Positions 1 to 9,372 are shown, counted from the first letter of the stretch. The stretch: 64,000 nt of DNA from Fibrisoma limi BUZ 3 (GCF_000296815.2 NZ_CAIT01000004.1:62001-126000), one strand, 5' to 3'. Made by a program: numbers and translations. The notes: generated by a model from the sequence alone, not told the origin.

Positions 1-836
1 ACGGACTCAATACGTTCGAGCGGGAGAAGGCCGATCTGCTGCGGCTGCTCGAAAAACGCCTGAAACGTGCCGAAGCGCTCATCGATGCCAACATACAGCG
101 GCTTATCGCCCGCGAGGAAGGGGCTACCCACGAAGAGATGGGGCATATTCTGATGGCGAATCTACATGATATCCCCGAAGTGCCAGGAGCCCGGTCGCCG
201 GAACGGGTTGAATTGTACGATTTTTACCGCGATCAGCCGATTACAATCAAACTTAAGACGGATCTGAGTCCGCAAAAAAATGCGGAGAACTACTACCGGA
301 AAGCCAAGAACGAGAAAATTGAAGAGGAGCACCTGAACCAGCAGATAGCGAACCGAGAGGCTGAAATTGAACGTATCAACGCGTATCAGACTGCTCTGGA
401 AACCATCCAGACGCTGAAGGAACTGCGCAAATACATCAAGCAGCACAATCTCCTGAGCGAATCGGCGATCGAGGGACCGGTTCAGCTATTCAAAGAAGTC
501 ATATTCGAAAATTTCCGCATCCTGATCGGTCGAAACGCCAAGAATAACGACCTGCTCACGCAAAAATACGCTCATAAAGAGGACTTATGGCTTCACGCCC
601 GCGACGTATCCGGTTCTCACGTAGTCATTAAATACCAGGCGGGCAAAACGTTTCCTAAAAGCGTGATCGAACGAGCCGCCGAACTCGCAGCCTGGTACTC
701 CAAACGGCGGACCGATAGCCTTTGCCCGGTGATTGTTACACCCAAGAAATTTGTCCGCAAGCCCAAAGGCTTAGCCGAAGGGCAGGTGGTAGTCGATAAG
801 GAGGACGTGGTGATGGTAGTGCCGAGGGGGGAGTGA
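1..836 (+). CDS. rqcH: NFACT / RqcH family ribosome quality control protein, 3' end only
   Basis: The reading frame is open from the window edge (first full codon at base 3) to a TGA at 834-836, so only about the last 277 residues are present. The visible part has a charged coiled-coil stretch followed by the NFACT-R domain, with the signature DLWLHARDVSGSHVV and a basic tail ending in a short beta segment. NFACT proteins (bacterial RqcH, eukaryotic Rqc2) bind the large ribosomal subunit carrying a stalled nascent chain and help add C-terminal Ala tails as degradation signals. The N-terminal NFACT-N domain lies outside the window. The gene faces the next gene tail to tail across a purine-rich hairpin. 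Family assignment is firm; the exact activity in this organism is inferred. Confidence 0.88.
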   Translation, partial: GLNTFEREKADLLRLLEKRLKRAEALIDANIQRLIAREEGATHEEMGHILMANLHDIPEVPGARSPERVELYDFYRDQPITIKLKTDLSPQKNAENYYRKAKNEKIEEEHLNQQIANREAEIERINAYQTALETIQTLKELRKYIKQHNLLSESAIEGPVQLFKEVIFENFRILIGRNAKNNDLLTQKYAHKEDLWLHARDVSGSHVVIKYQAGKTFPKSVIERAAELAAWYSKRRTDSLCPVIVTPKKFVRKPKGLAEGQVVVDKEDVVMVVPRGE

Positions 837-837
837 T

Positions 838-929
838 AGAAAGGAGGAGGGAGAAAAGGAGGAAGAGGAGAAAAGGGAGGAGAGGGAGAAAAGGTTTTCC
901 TCCTCCTTTTCTCCCCTTCCTCCTTTTTT
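838..929. repeat. Purine/pyrimidine inverted repeat, GA-rich family, copy 1
   Basis: Between the convergent rqcH and glycosyltransferase genes the plus strand is almost pure purine from 838 to about 894 and almost pure pyrimidine from 895 to 929. A purine arm near 854-883 pairs with the pyrimidine arm 901-929 with one mismatch and one bulge. The right arm touches the stop codon of the glycosyltransferase. Related elements occur near 12338-12513, 15781-15878 and 50937-51013. It may act as a bidirectional terminator or be a REP-like mobile palindrome. Confidence 0.7.
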
Positions 930-2143
930 CATTGCTCCACCGCTACTTTCATCTGTGCGGTCATGAGCCGGTTCATTTCGCTCCAGGTGTAATCCCAGGA
1001 GCTTTCGGCCAGGAACGTATCGATTGCCGACCAATCGCTCGGGTGTTTTTGTTGCAGGGCTAGTTCGATAGCTGCTTCAAAGGCTTCGGCCGAATCGGCA
1101 ATCTGCACAAAATCCTGGCTGCCATACGTCCGGACCACGTCACGGATCGGGGTCGACACCACCGGCAGTCCCGCCGACAGGTACTCGGGCGTTTTGGTTG
1201 GACTGATAAACCGCGTTGACTCATTCAGCGCAAACGGCAGCATCGCTACGTTCCAGTTACTGAAATACGCAGGAAGTTGTTTGTAATCCTTCATGCCCAG
1301 GTAATGGACGTTAGGCCCCTTGGGCAGCAAAGCCGGATTGATCTTGACCACCGGACCAATCATAACGAAATGCCAGTCGCGCCGACGCTCGGCTAATTTG
1401 GCCAGTAATTCGTAGTCGAATCGTTCGTCAATCACACCGCTGAACCCTATACGCGGGCCAGGCATCGACCGCTGGTCGACCGGGTCGGGCAGGGGACGAC
1501 GGGCACTTGAGAAGTGCGTAAAATCGATGCTGCTTGGAAACGCAAAGACGTGCGGGTGCCGCCGTTGTTTCGCTTCAAAGAGACTGTAGCCGCCGGTGAA
1601 CATAATCCCGGCTTTTTCCATCAGGCGTTTTTCCTGATCGAGTAATTCTTTAGGAGCCCCCCAGAACGCCGACAACTCATCCATGCAATCGTACACCGTC
1701 AGCCGGGGTTTCAGGTGATCGCTGAAGAGCAGGGCCATTGGGGTGTAATACCAGGCAATGAAGTCGCTAATGCGTTCTTTTTGAAATAATTCGTCGATTA
1801 ACTGACGTTGATAGCGGATTATATCTGCCGGACTGCTGCCGTGGGGCAGGTGCGGAACGACAACCCGAAGCCGGTCATTTTCGGTGCAGACGGCCAAGCG
1901 CAGATCATTACCAAATATAGGTTCCTCAATGAACCAGACCCGATAGTTACGGGTGGCGCGGCTGAGCAGATGCTGCGGACGCTGGTACACGAAGTTCCAG
2001 CGGAGATGTGAAAAACAGACTAAATCACGCGTTTCGCCAGTGGTCGAAGATAAGGCTGCATGGACCGTCGGGGCGTAGGACGGTACAGAGCTGATAGATA
2101 ACGATTGAGTATCCGTCAAGGATGTTGAGTCAGTAACTTTCAT
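929..2143 (-). CDS. GT-B fold glycosyltransferase (family 1/4-like)
   Basis: 404 residues. After a variable, probably disordered N-terminus of about 40 residues comes the motif HLRWNFVYQRPQHLLSR, typical of a clade of bacterial group 1 glycosyltransferases. The C-terminal half has the nucleotide-sugar binding region SPTKTPEYLSAGLPVVSTP (from about residue 314), matching the E-x-x-x-x-G-x-P type loop of GT-B enzymes. No signal peptide or membrane segment is visible, so it is likely cytoplasmic and probably transfers a sugar to a lipid-linked or cell-surface glycan. Donor and acceptor cannot be told from sequence. The gene stands alone, 131 bases from the histidine kinase on the same strand; a later start codon is possible because the first 40 residues are poorly constrained. 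Confidence 0.8.
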   Translation of the reverse strand: MKVTDSTSLTDTQSLSISSVPSYAPTVHAALSSTTGETRDLVCFSHLRWNFVYQRPQHLLSRATRNYRVWFIEEPIFGNDLRLAVCTENDRLRVVVPHLPHGSSPADIIRYQRQLIDELFQKERISDFIAWYYTPMALLFSDHLKPRLTVYDCMDELSAFWGAPKELLDQEKRLMEKAGIMFTGGYSLFEAKQRRHPHVFAFPSSIDFTHFSSARRPLPDPVDQRSMPGPRIGFSGVIDERFDYELLAKLAERRRDWHFVMIGPVVKINPALLPKGPNVHYLGMKDYKQLPAYFSNWNVAMLPFALNESTRFISPTKTPEYLSAGLPVVSTPIRDVVRTYGSQDFVQIADSAEAFEAAIELALQQKHPSDWSAIDTFLAESSWDYTWSEMNRLMTAQMKVAVEQ

Positions 2144-2274
2144 AAGAGCGAGCAGAGGATTGAAAAACGTAGCCTGCGCAAGGCTGCACTGGCTGACGCG
2201 ATGTCCGTAGTAGAACAGAAACGCTCCTCAAATGTTACGGCTAACGCCCATATCCGAGCCAGTGGCCATATACG

Positions 2275-3849
2275 TCACTGCATGGGCAGCAGCAGGCGAA
2301 AGGTTGCCCCGTGGTTAGGCTGGCTGATGGCAGTAATGTGACCGCCGTGAATATCAACCACTTTACGGCAAATGGCCAGGCCCATGCCTGTTCCGGCGAA
2401 CTGGTTGAAGTTGTGTAAACGCTGAAAAATAGTGAAGATCCGGTCGAGGTATCGTTCGTCGAAACCTATTCCGTTATCGATGACATCAATCAGCGCATAC
2501 CGGCGGCCTGCCTGTGAAGCATCGGTGGCCGACAGGTACGTCAGGTACTCGTCGGTCGTGGCTACGTGCCCCTGAATATTGATCACCGGTGCCTGGCCCG
2601 GCTGGTGAAATTTAAGGCCATTGCTCAGCAGATTCTGAAATAACTGCCGGAGCAGGAGTGCATCGCCCCAGACCGTCGGCAATGTTTCGATGATAATCTC
2701 CGCTTTCTTGTCCAGAATCGTCACTTCCAGGTCTTCGGCTACTGACGCAATCAGATGGTTGAGGTCAACCAGCCCGAAGGTGTCAGGCTTGTTCGACACC
2801 CGGGCATACGTCAGCAGGTCATGCACCAGTGTTCGCATCCGGCTGGCTGACTTCTGCATACGGCCAATCAGGTCGGCAGCCGAAACACTAAGCTGATCGG
2901 CGTACTGGTGCTGAAGCACATCGCCAAAGGCCACAATCTTACGTAACGGCTCCTGTAGATCGTGGCTGGCTACGTAGGCAAATTCTTCCAGATGCTGATT
3001 GGACCGGTGCAGGTTCTGAATGGCCATCTCCAGTTGCTGCTGCGCCTGTTTGGCGGCTGTGATGTCCTGTAACGTAGCCACAAACCCATCGTTCAGGCGG
3101 GTGAGGGTCACGTCGAGCCATATGGACGCGCCCGGCACAAAGTGTTCAAACCGTACGCTTTCGCCGGTAATCAGCAGGTTATTAAGCCGCTCAAATGAGT
3201 CGGGCGTGAGCAGGTGAATCTGACTAAGGCGAGTGTTGATAAACGAATCGGCCGGCAACCCCGACAACACCTCGACCATCCGGTTGACAACCGTAGTACG
3301 GAAATCAATCAACGCTCCGGCTGAATCCCGGACGGCCTCAAAAACGGCGATGGCATTGGGCGAACTGTTCAGGATTTCGTTCAGCAGGGCACTCTGGTGC
3401 GTCAGCCGATGGGCCGTATCGTGCAGTTCGCTGGTTTCTGAATAAGAAAGCAGCAGGCCGTCCTGGCCAAAGGGAGCTACGGCCTGAGCAACCCAGACAT
3501 CACGCCCATTTAATGTGTATTTCTGTTCGAGACGCTGGGCGTTGCCCGTTTCGAGTACATTGATGTACGTTCGCCAGATGCCAGACTCGCGGATAGCGGG
3601 GAAAAAGTCCGTGACGCAGCGCCCGATGAGTTCTTTTTCTTCGATCTGTTGGCCAATGCTGAACGTATCCCGGAGCGCAACTTTATTGATGAATGAATAC
3701 CGGAGGTTACAGATTTGGCCCTCCTCGTTGCGTTCGGCTTTGAAACCAACCAGTCCACTAACCGAGTGCTGAAGGAGTTGCTGCCAGAGCGAAGCCTGCT
3801 CCTGGGTCATAGAGAGGCCTGATTCGGGGACGAATACAGGGTGTTGCAT
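2275..3849 (-). CDS. PAS-domain sensor histidine kinase, soluble
   Basis: 524 residues without transmembrane segments. Two PAS-like regions (about residues 25-135 and 155-265) precede a HisKA domain with the phosphoacceptor motif ASHDLQEPLRKI (His296) and a HATPase_c domain with an N box (NLLSNGLKF, Asn410), G1 box DNGIGF (458-463), F box IFTIFQRL and G2 box GTGMGLAI (487-494). It should autophosphorylate on His296 in response to a cytoplasmic ligand or redox cue. The phytochrome-like SHDLQEPLR motif is characteristic of the large Bacteroidota group of hybrid-less PAS kinases. No response regulator is adjacent, so it is an orphan kinase and its partner is unknown. Confidence 0.9.
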   Translation of the reverse strand: MQHPVFVPESGLSMTQEQASLWQQLLQHSVSGLVGFKAERNEEGQICNLRYSFINKVALRDTFSIGQQIEEKELIGRCVTDFFPAIRESGIWRTYINVLETGNAQRLEQKYTLNGRDVWVAQAVAPFGQDGLLLSYSETSELHDTAHRLTHQSALLNEILNSSPNAIAVFEAVRDSAGALIDFRTTVVNRMVEVLSGLPADSFINTRLSQIHLLTPDSFERLNNLLITGESVRFEHFVPGASIWLDVTLTRLNDGFVATLQDITAAKQAQQQLEMAIQNLHRSNQHLEEFAYVASHDLQEPLRKIVAFGDVLQHQYADQLSVSAADLIGRMQKSASRMRTLVHDLLTYARVSNKPDTFGLVDLNHLIASVAEDLEVTILDKKAEIIIETLPTVWGDALLLRQLFQNLLSNGLKFHQPGQAPVINIQGHVATTDEYLTYLSATDASQAGRRYALIDVIDNGIGFDERYLDRIFTIFQRLHNFNQFAGTGMGLAICRKVVDIHGGHITAISQPNHGATFRLLLPMQ

Positions 3850-3967
3850 GAAGGTTACGGTGCGTTCATGAATAGGTACGTATTTCTATAACATGATGGA
3901 TTGCGAGTTTCGTATAAATATTCTGTAGATACATGAAAATCAATTGAGCAAACGGTGTTCCCTGTAC

Positions 3968-4000
3968 AAAAAAGCCACGCTATTGTACAATAGCGTGGCT
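3968..4000 (-). terminator. Rho-independent terminator after the VOC gene
   Basis: A perfect 28-base palindrome (3973-4000, arms of 14) lies 23 bases downstream of the VOC gene stop on the minus strand and is followed in the minus direction by a run of six T residues (3968-3973). Confidence 0.85.
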
Positions 4001-4023
4001 GCGTAAGCGTAGCGGTCGGAGGG

Positions 4024-4467
4024 CTAGTTCCCTGCCGTTAGGTTTTTGCCTTCGTTCAGTTCGAACAAATACCCATCGGGATCGGCGAAATAAATCTGAG
4101 TGACACCGTCGAAGCGGGTCTGCTTATGAAACGGGATCTTTTTCGCGGTCAGAAAGGCCTCCGACTTTCCTATGTTCTCAACAAACAGGGCAATATGGCT
4201 GCCGTTGCGGTCGTGAACGATCTGTTCGGTCCGGCCCGCCAGTAAGTGAATCTGCTGGCCATTACCGATGTCGAACCAGGCCCGGATCGCTTTCAGGTTC
4301 TCCGGAACCGGAATGGATTTCAGGCCCAGTACATCGTGGTAAAACGCCGTGCTTGTTGGTATGTCTTTGACGTGTAACGCCAGGTGATTGTGCCGAATAA
4401 CCCCCAGATTGTCCTGCCCGAATACCGTTCCGGACAGCAACAGAAACACAAAAAGAAGTTTTTTCAT
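4024..4467 (-). CDS. Secreted VOC / glyoxalase-fold protein
   Basis: 147 residues from the ATG at 4467; an upstream in-frame GTG at 4485 is less likely because MKKLLFVFLLLSGTVFGQ is a complete signal peptide. The mature part is one vicinal-oxygen-chelate unit: HNHLALHVKDIPTSTAFYHDVLGL at the start, HIALFVENI in the middle and FADPDGYLFELNE at the end. His and Glu residues in these segments are placed as metal ligands in glyoxalase I and extradiol dioxygenases. Export to the periplasm is unusual for glyoxalase I itself, so the substrate is unknown. The start lies 14 bases after the stop of the M1 peptidase, suggesting cotranscription. A strong terminator follows. Confidence 0.82.
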   Translation of the reverse strand: MKKLLFVFLLLSGTVFGQDNLGVIRHNHLALHVKDIPTSTAFYHDVLGLKSIPVPENLKAIRAWFDIGNGQQIHLLAGRTEQIVHDRNGSHIALFVENIGKSEAFLTAKKIPFHKQTRFDGVTQIYFADPDGYLFELNEGKNLTAGN

Positions 4468-4481
4468 ACAGCAGAAAGAAT

Positions 4482-6467
4482 TCACTGGTGCAAAACTACC
4501 CGGCTTTGCTGGCTTGTCGGTGTTTTCACGGTGAGGACGTACCGTCCGGCCGGTAATCCCCGCATCCCGATCGCCCGGGTGTGCGACCCGGGCGGCAACA
4601 TGGCTTCGGTGAGTACGCGTACCGCCTGGCCAGACACATTGGTGAACGTCAGCGTAACGGGCCCGGCCAAGGCGGTTCCGAACGAAACGCTGAGCGTTTC
4701 GGCCGAAGGATTCGGGAATACCTGAACGGCCAGATCGGTGGCAGCGGGTAAGGCCGTAATGGTGTTGACGTAGTCTACCGTTTTCAGAATGTAGTTGTCG
4801 GGATCGATCGCAACGCCCGTGACTGACCCTCGGCCGGTCAGGTTGAACGTCTGATCGGGCCGGTCGTTCAGAACCGTTAGGGTGGTATCGCCCGCAGCCG
4901 ATTGCACCCGCACCTGGATTGGCATGGTAAAGAACGTCTGCTGACCCGAAGGATTTCCGTTACGTTGTTCGATCCGCAGCGCCACACCACGGGCTGTACC
5001 ATTGCCGGTATACGAAACCCGGTATGCCGGATAGCCCTCGCCGAATATCCACTGCTGAAAGAAGTACGCCAGGTTTTGATTCGAAACCTGTTCAGCAACG
5101 GCCCGGAAATCGTCGGTCAGGGCGGTGCCATAAGCCAGACCCGGGGTAGCCGCATAGGTACGTAGCGTTCGGAAAAACAGGGTATCGCCGACAATACCCC
5201 GCAGCATGTGCAGCACAACGGCCCCCTTCGCGTAGGTTCGGTTGTAGGTAAAGATACTGTCTACATTTTCCAGGGACCGGACATACAGCGACCCTTTCGC
5301 CGTACGGGCCAGCCGCATGTAGTAGTTGATCAGCGAGGCTGCATTGGCCCGGCCGTTCCTGGCTTCCCGATATACGTATTCGCTGTACGTTGCGAAACCT
5401 TCGTTCAGCCAGATACTGTGCCAGTCGCGACAGGTGACCTTGTCGCCGAACCACTGATGGGCCAGTTCATGGGCGATCACACTTGGATCAAACGTACCCA
5501 TCGAGCTGATCGTCTGGTGCTCCATACCCCCAACTCCAGCCCCAAACTGCGCGTGTCCATACTTCTCGCGCAGGAACGGGTAGGGGCCGTAGCGTTCGGT
5601 AAACACCCGCAGCATATCAGGTGTCTGATCCAGATTAGCCTGGTTGTCGGCCAGGGATTCGGGATACAGATAATGCGTAACGGGTAGGGTTACCCCATTG
5701 TAGGTAAACGGTGTGTCATAGCGAACGTAGTTGGTCATCGCCACCGAGATAAGGTAATGGGCGATGGGATAGTGATTCCGCCAGCGGTACGTTCGCGTGC
5801 CGTCGGGGTTGTCGGCTGTGCTTTCCAGCGTGCCGTTTGACACGGATACGAAGCGGGCCGGAGCTGTGATGCTGACTGCCGAAGAGTCGGCTTTATCGGC
5901 GGGGGTGTCTTTGCAGGGGAACCACTCGGGGGCGCTGAACGGCTCGCTTAAACTCCAGATTTCAGGCTCGCGGCTATGAGTGCCAAACACAAATCCACCG
6001 AAGCCGCCGGTACCGGGCCGACCTTGGTAAAACACCGTCACGGCCAGCGCCTGCCCCCTGGCGAGGGGTTGCGGGGGCGTAATGGTTAGTTTGTTTTGTT
6101 CGTGCCGGAAGGTGAGCCGCTGGTTACCGGCTTTGACCGAATCGACCCGCAGGCCCGCACCCGGCGTTGTGCCGGAACGCAAATCCAGGGCAAAACTGGA
6201 GAGCGCCGGCGTCGTGGATTTCAGGCCAATGGTGACCGCAGCCTGTAAATAAGCGGGGGTATGCGTAAGCCGTAGGTCGAGCCCATAGTACGTTACATCG
6301 ATGCTTGAATCGCCCGGATACATCACCCGCGCCCGCGGATCTGTGGCCAGTCGGCCAAAGTAGCGGACTTTTCCCTGTTGACAGGCCCGAGCGCCGTCAT
6401 TGGCTTCATCCTGTGCGGAGGCCAGCAGCGGAAACAGCAGCAGAAGGATGAATAGCCGGTAGTTCAT
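4482..6467 (-). CDS. Secreted M1 family metallopeptidase with T9SS sorting domain
   Basis: 661 residues. A signal peptide (MNYRLFILLLLFPLLASAQ) is followed by the M1 aminopeptidase N-terminal beta domain, the exopeptidase loop GGMEH (313-317), the zinc motif HELAH (333-337) and the third zinc ligand Glu356 in NEGFATYSEY. The last 80 residues form a type A T9SS sorting domain: VQVFPNPSAETLSVSF, a central VSGQAVRVL segment and the end LPAGRYVLTVKT with a basic tail. It should therefore be exported by Sec, then moved across the outer membrane by type IX secretion and cut or anchored at the surface, where it would trim peptides. The motif is GGMEH rather than the usual GAMEN, a common variant in this clade. 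Confidence 0.92.
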   Translation of the reverse strand: MNYRLFILLLLFPLLASAQDEANDGARACQQGKVRYFGRLATDPRARVMYPGDSSIDVTYYGLDLRLTHTPAYLQAAVTIGLKSTTPALSSFALDLRSGTTPGAGLRVDSVKAGNQRLTFRHEQNKLTITPPQPLARGQALAVTVFYQGRPGTGGFGGFVFGTHSREPEIWSLSEPFSAPEWFPCKDTPADKADSSAVSITAPARFVSVSNGTLESTADNPDGTRTYRWRNHYPIAHYLISVAMTNYVRYDTPFTYNGVTLPVTHYLYPESLADNQANLDQTPDMLRVFTERYGPYPFLREKYGHAQFGAGVGGMEHQTISSMGTFDPSVIAHELAHQWFGDKVTCRDWHSIWLNEGFATYSEYVYREARNGRANAASLINYYMRLARTAKGSLYVRSLENVDSIFTYNRTYAKGAVVLHMLRGIVGDTLFFRTLRTYAATPGLAYGTALTDDFRAVAEQVSNQNLAYFFQQWIFGEGYPAYRVSYTGNGTARGVALRIEQRNGNPSGQQTFFTMPIQVRVQSAAGDTTLTVLNDRPDQTFNLTGRGSVTGVAIDPDNYILKTVDYVNTITALPAATDLAVQVFPNPSAETLSVSFGTALAGPVTLTFTNVSGQAVRVLTEAMLPPGSHTRAIGMRGLPAGRYVLTVKTPTSQQSRVVLHQ

Positions 6468-6512
6468 GCCACGTATAACGATGCAGAGTAGGGTTCATTG
6501 TACAGACAACGG

Positions 6513-7163
6513 TTAGCCGATCGGCAGTTGCTTCGGGGCGGCAATCGGTTCTTCTGCCTGGGCTTTCAGGGCTTCCAGTTGTTGCTGCTCCGCTTCGGGA
6601 AGCTGAAGCTGCCAGCCCATCGAACTGGCCAACTGGTACATCATGTACTGAATCTGGTTGTTGGCTATTTTAGGCAGATCGCTCTGCATGGCCCGTTCGT
6701 TCATGGCCTGCTTCGCTTCGTCCAGGATCCGGGTGTAATCTTCGCCGTGGAAATGGTTGAGAATCCCCGCCTGAATGTCGTAGAAGTTATAGTCTGTATC
6801 AATGGAGAGGACCTCCGGTGCCGGAAACGATTCAATAATCAGTTTTTTTTCGCCGTTCTCAGGTTGCCGGAAACGTACCTTCGCGAAGTCAAATCCGACC
6901 AGTACTTTGGACTTGGCAATGATCATGGCCTTCTTTGGGTCGTTGAACAAGTATAGAATCTTCTTCTGATCCTGGTAGTTGTAAATCTCAGAGAAATACC
7001 CTTCGGCCATCACCACCTTAAATACCTTCTCGATGCGTTCGAGCAGCAAGGTCGATTCCCGCCGAACATCCGTTATCCCCGAGCGCTTCCGGAGGACATT
7101 CGACAGCGCAACGCCAGCCCCTCCACCAACGATCAGTAAAAGCACAGTAGTCAGAAAATCCAT
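6513..7163 (-). CDS. DUF4230 membrane-anchored protein
   Basis: 216 residues. One N-terminal transmembrane helix (about residues 3-22, FLTTVLLLIVGGGAGVAL) is followed by a mixed alpha/beta domain that begins with ESTLLLERIEKVFKVVMAEG, typical of DUF4230. The family has no assigned function; proteins are anchored in the inner membrane with the domain probably outside. The C-terminal 30 residues are Gln/Glu/Ala-rich and likely flexible. It lies downstream of rny, separated by a strong inverted repeat, so it may have its own promoter. Confidence 0.78.
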   Translation of the reverse strand: MDFLTTVLLLIVGGGAGVALSNVLRKRSGITDVRRESTLLLERIEKVFKVVMAEGYFSEIYNYQDQKKILYLFNDPKKAMIIAKSKVLVGFDFAKVRFRQPENGEKKLIIESFPAPEVLSIDTDYNFYDIQAGILNHFHGEDYTRILDEAKQAMNERAMQSDLPKIANNQIQYMMYQLASSMGWQLQLPEAEQQQLEALKAQAEEPIAAPKQLPIG

Positions 7164-7203
7164 AGTCCACTTAACCGGTTTTGGGTGGGTTTGTTGTAAG
7201 TAG

Positions 7204-7284
7204 AAACGCAGAGAAAACAGAGGTTAGCAGAGAAACGAGAGTTTACCTCTGCGATCTCTATGCTCCTCTGTTTTCTCTGCGTTT
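7204..7284. repeat. Inverted repeat with perfect 20-bp arms, downstream of rny
   Basis: Arms 7204-7223 and 7265-7284 are perfect reverse complements (AAACGCAGAGAAAACAGAGG on the left). The 41-base interior carries further GCAGAG/CTCTGC pairs. It begins 15 bases after the rny stop, where a terminator is expected, but it has no T run and its size suggests a dispersed palindromic repeat. Confidence 0.75.
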
Positions 7285-7298
7285 ACTAAAAAAGCAGT

Positions 7299-8891
7299 CT
7301 ACTTCGCGTAGGCCACGGAGCGCATTTCCCGGATCACGGTCACTTTGATCTGGCCGGGATACTGCATTTCCTTCTCAATTTTTTGCGAGATTTCGAACGA
7401 CAGTGCACTGGCCCGCTCGTCGGTAACGTGGTCGGCATCGACCATAACCCGCAACTCCCGGCCCGCCTGAATGGCGTAGCATTTCGTCACACCCGGGAAG
7501 TTGGTAGCCAGTTCTTCAAGCTCTTTCAGCCGTTTGATGTACGACTCCATCATCTCCCGACGAGCACCCGGCCGCGATCCGGACACGGCGTCGCAAACCT
7601 GAACAATGGGAGAAATCATGCTGGTCATCTCAATCTCATCGTGGTGAGCACCGATAGCGTTGACGACTTCGGCATTCTCTTTGTATTTCTTGGCCAGCTC
7701 CATGCCCAGAATGGCGTGGGGCAGTTCGGCTTCTTCGGGCCATACTTTACCGATGTCGTGCAGCAGACCAGCGCGTTTGGCCAGCTTGGCATTCAGCCCC
7801 AGCTCGGCGGCCATGGTGGCTGACAGTTTCGCTACTTCGCGGGAGTGCTGGAGCAGGTTCTGGCCGTAGCTCGACCGGAAACGCATCCGCCCCACCATCT
7901 TGATCAGCTCAGGGTGCAGGCCATGAATGCCGAGATCGATAACGGTACGTTCGCCAATCTCTACAATCTCGTCTTCAATGTTTTTGCGGGTTTTGGCCAC
8001 CACTTCTTCAATGCGGGCGGGGTGAATACGACCATCCTGCACCAGGCGGTGCAGCGACAGTCGGGCAATCTCGCGCCGAACAGGATCAAAACCGGAAATG
8101 ATGATAGCTTCGGGGGTATCGTCGACAATAATTTCAACGCCCGTAGCGGCTTCGAGCGCCCGGATGTTGCGGCCTTCCCGGCCAATTACTTTGCCCTTAA
8201 CGTCGTCGGATTCAATGTTGAAAACAGACACGCAGTTTTCGATGGCGTGTTCGGTTGCTGTCCGCTGAATGGTTTCGATAACGACCTTCTTGGCTTCTTT
8301 GGTAGCCGTCAGTTTGGCTTCTTCAATAACGTTCTTGACGTAGGACGACGCCCGCGAATCGGCTTCGGCTTTAAGGGTTTCAACAAGCTGGTCACGCGCC
8401 TGCTCGGCCGAGAGGTTGGCAATACGTTCGAGTTGCTCGACCTGCTGTGCCCGCATCTGTTCGGCTTCCTGCCGACGGCGCTCAACTTCTTCTTTTCGTT
8501 TGTTGAGAGCGTCCTGCTGCTGCGCCAGCGTGTGTTTCTGCTGATCAAGTTCCGCTTCCCGGCGCTTCTGCTGCTCAGCCTGCTGGTTCAGTTGCTGCTC
8601 ACGCTGCTTGAGCTTGCTTTCGTTCTGAAGGAGTAGATTCTTTTTCTGATTGGTCGTTTCTTCAAATTCAGCTTTTAACTTCAGGTACTTCTCCTTAGCC
8701 TCCAGCATCCGGTCTTTCTTGAGGGTTTCGGCCTGTAGCTCCGCGTTTTTCAGGATATTGGCAGCGCGTTCGTCGGCTTCCTGCTCGCGTTTACTGAAAA
8801 CTTTATACAGCAGTTTCCTGCCGACGTAAATGCCGATGCCCAGCATGACAACATTGTCAAGGAAGAGCATCAGCCAGCTCGATGTATTCAT
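7299..8891 (-). CDS. rny: Ribonuclease Y
   Basis: 530 residues from the ATG at 8891; an in-frame TTG nine codons upstream is rejected. The order is a single N-terminal membrane helix ([18 protein letters not shown]), a long Glu/Gln/Arg-rich coiled coil to about residue 190, a KH domain with [22 protein letters not shown], and an HD domain with the metal motif HDIGK in [15 protein letters not shown]. RNase Y is a membrane-bound endoribonuclease that starts mRNA decay. Length and architecture are normal for the family. It follows zapA in a pheT/zapA/rny gene order that is common in Bacteroidota. A TATGTTTG -7 box lies about 60 bases upstream. Confidence 0.96.
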   Translation of the reverse strand: MNTSSWLMLFLDNVVMLGIGIYVGRKLLYKVFSKREQEADERAANILKNAELQAETLKKDRMLEAKEKYLKLKAEFEETTNQKKNLLLQNESKLKQREQQLNQQAEQQKRREAELDQQKHTLAQQQDALNKRKEEVERRRQEAEQMRAQQVEQLERIANLSAEQARDQLVETLKAEADSRASSYVKNVIEEAKLTATKEAKKVVIETIQRTATEHAIENCVSVFNIESDDVKGKVIGREGRNIRALEAATGVEIIVDDTPEAIIISGFDPVRREIARLSLHRLVQDGRIHPARIEEVVAKTRKNIEDEIVEIGERTVIDLGIHGLHPELIKMVGRMRFRSSYGQNLLQHSREVAKLSATMAAELGLNAKLAKRAGLLHDIGKVWPEEAELPHAILGMELAKKYKENAEVVNAIGAHHDEIEMTSMISPIVQVCDAVSGSRPGARREMMESYIKRLKELEELATNFPGVTKCYAIQAGRELRVMVDADHVTDERASALSFEISQKIEKEMQYPGQIKVTVIREMRSVAYAK

Positions 8892-8951
8892 GGTACTTAT
8901 ATCGTTTGGGTTGAACAAATAACCAGCTCAACCTGCCGCGATACAACGTCC

Positions 8952-8959
8952 CAAACATA
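8952..8959 (-). promoter_or_regulatory. Candidate -7 box for rny (TATGTTTG)
   Basis: The minus strand reads TATGTTTG here, a match to the Bacteroidota primary sigma -7 consensus TAnnTTTG, about 60 bases before the rny ATG. No clear -33 TTG is seen at the usual 19-21 base distance, so support is partial. Confidence 0.45.
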
Positions 8960-9084
8960 AAACTCACTCAATGACCTAACCAGCGGATGTCAGGCCTGTA
9001 AGTGCTTGTTTTTAAGACAATCAACAGTCGTTAACTCAATCAAAAATATATTCGCCTTCCGGCGCTTAAAAACACGGATCACAC

Positions 9085-9372
9085 TTACGAAGTAATCGCG
9101 GGCGTTACGACCTGATCCAGTTGAGTAATTTTGTCAAAGACCATTCGTTGTAGGCGCTGTATTTGCTGATCGCTCCGCAGCTTCGTTACCAGGCAATCGA
9201 AAGCCAGCATTGCCAGCGCATCCTGCGTGTCGCGGACACCCATGTCACGGTATTTTTTCAGCTCTTCCTGAATCAGTCGGCCGGCATCGCGTACCAGCGT
9301 TTCGTTGTCAGGCTCGGCTTTTATCCCGTACTCCCGGTCGGCAATTTTAAGGCGAATAGATAGCTCTTCCAT
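9085..9372 (-). CDS. zapA: Cell division protein ZapA
   Basis: 95 residues from the ATG at 9372 (MEELSIRLKIADREYGIKAEPDNE); an upstream start would add 15 residues not seen in the family. The protein has the ZapA pattern of a small N-terminal beta/alpha head followed by a C-terminal helix (DTQDALAMLAFDCLVTKLRSDQQ) that forms the antiparallel coiled coil. ZapA cross-links FtsZ filaments at the division ring. It lies between a small coiled-coil gene and rny and is probably cotranscribed with the former. Confidence 0.85.
   Translation of the reverse strand: MEELSIRLKIADREYGIKAEPDNETLVRDAGRLIQEELKKYRDMGVRDTQDALAMLAFDCLVTKLRSDQQIQRLQRMVFDKITQLDQVVTPAITS

Noticed and set aside
7845-8636. 263-codon plus-strand ORF
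   Set aside because: Lies fully antisense to rny and its residues mirror the coiled-coil coding of that gene; no independent start signals.
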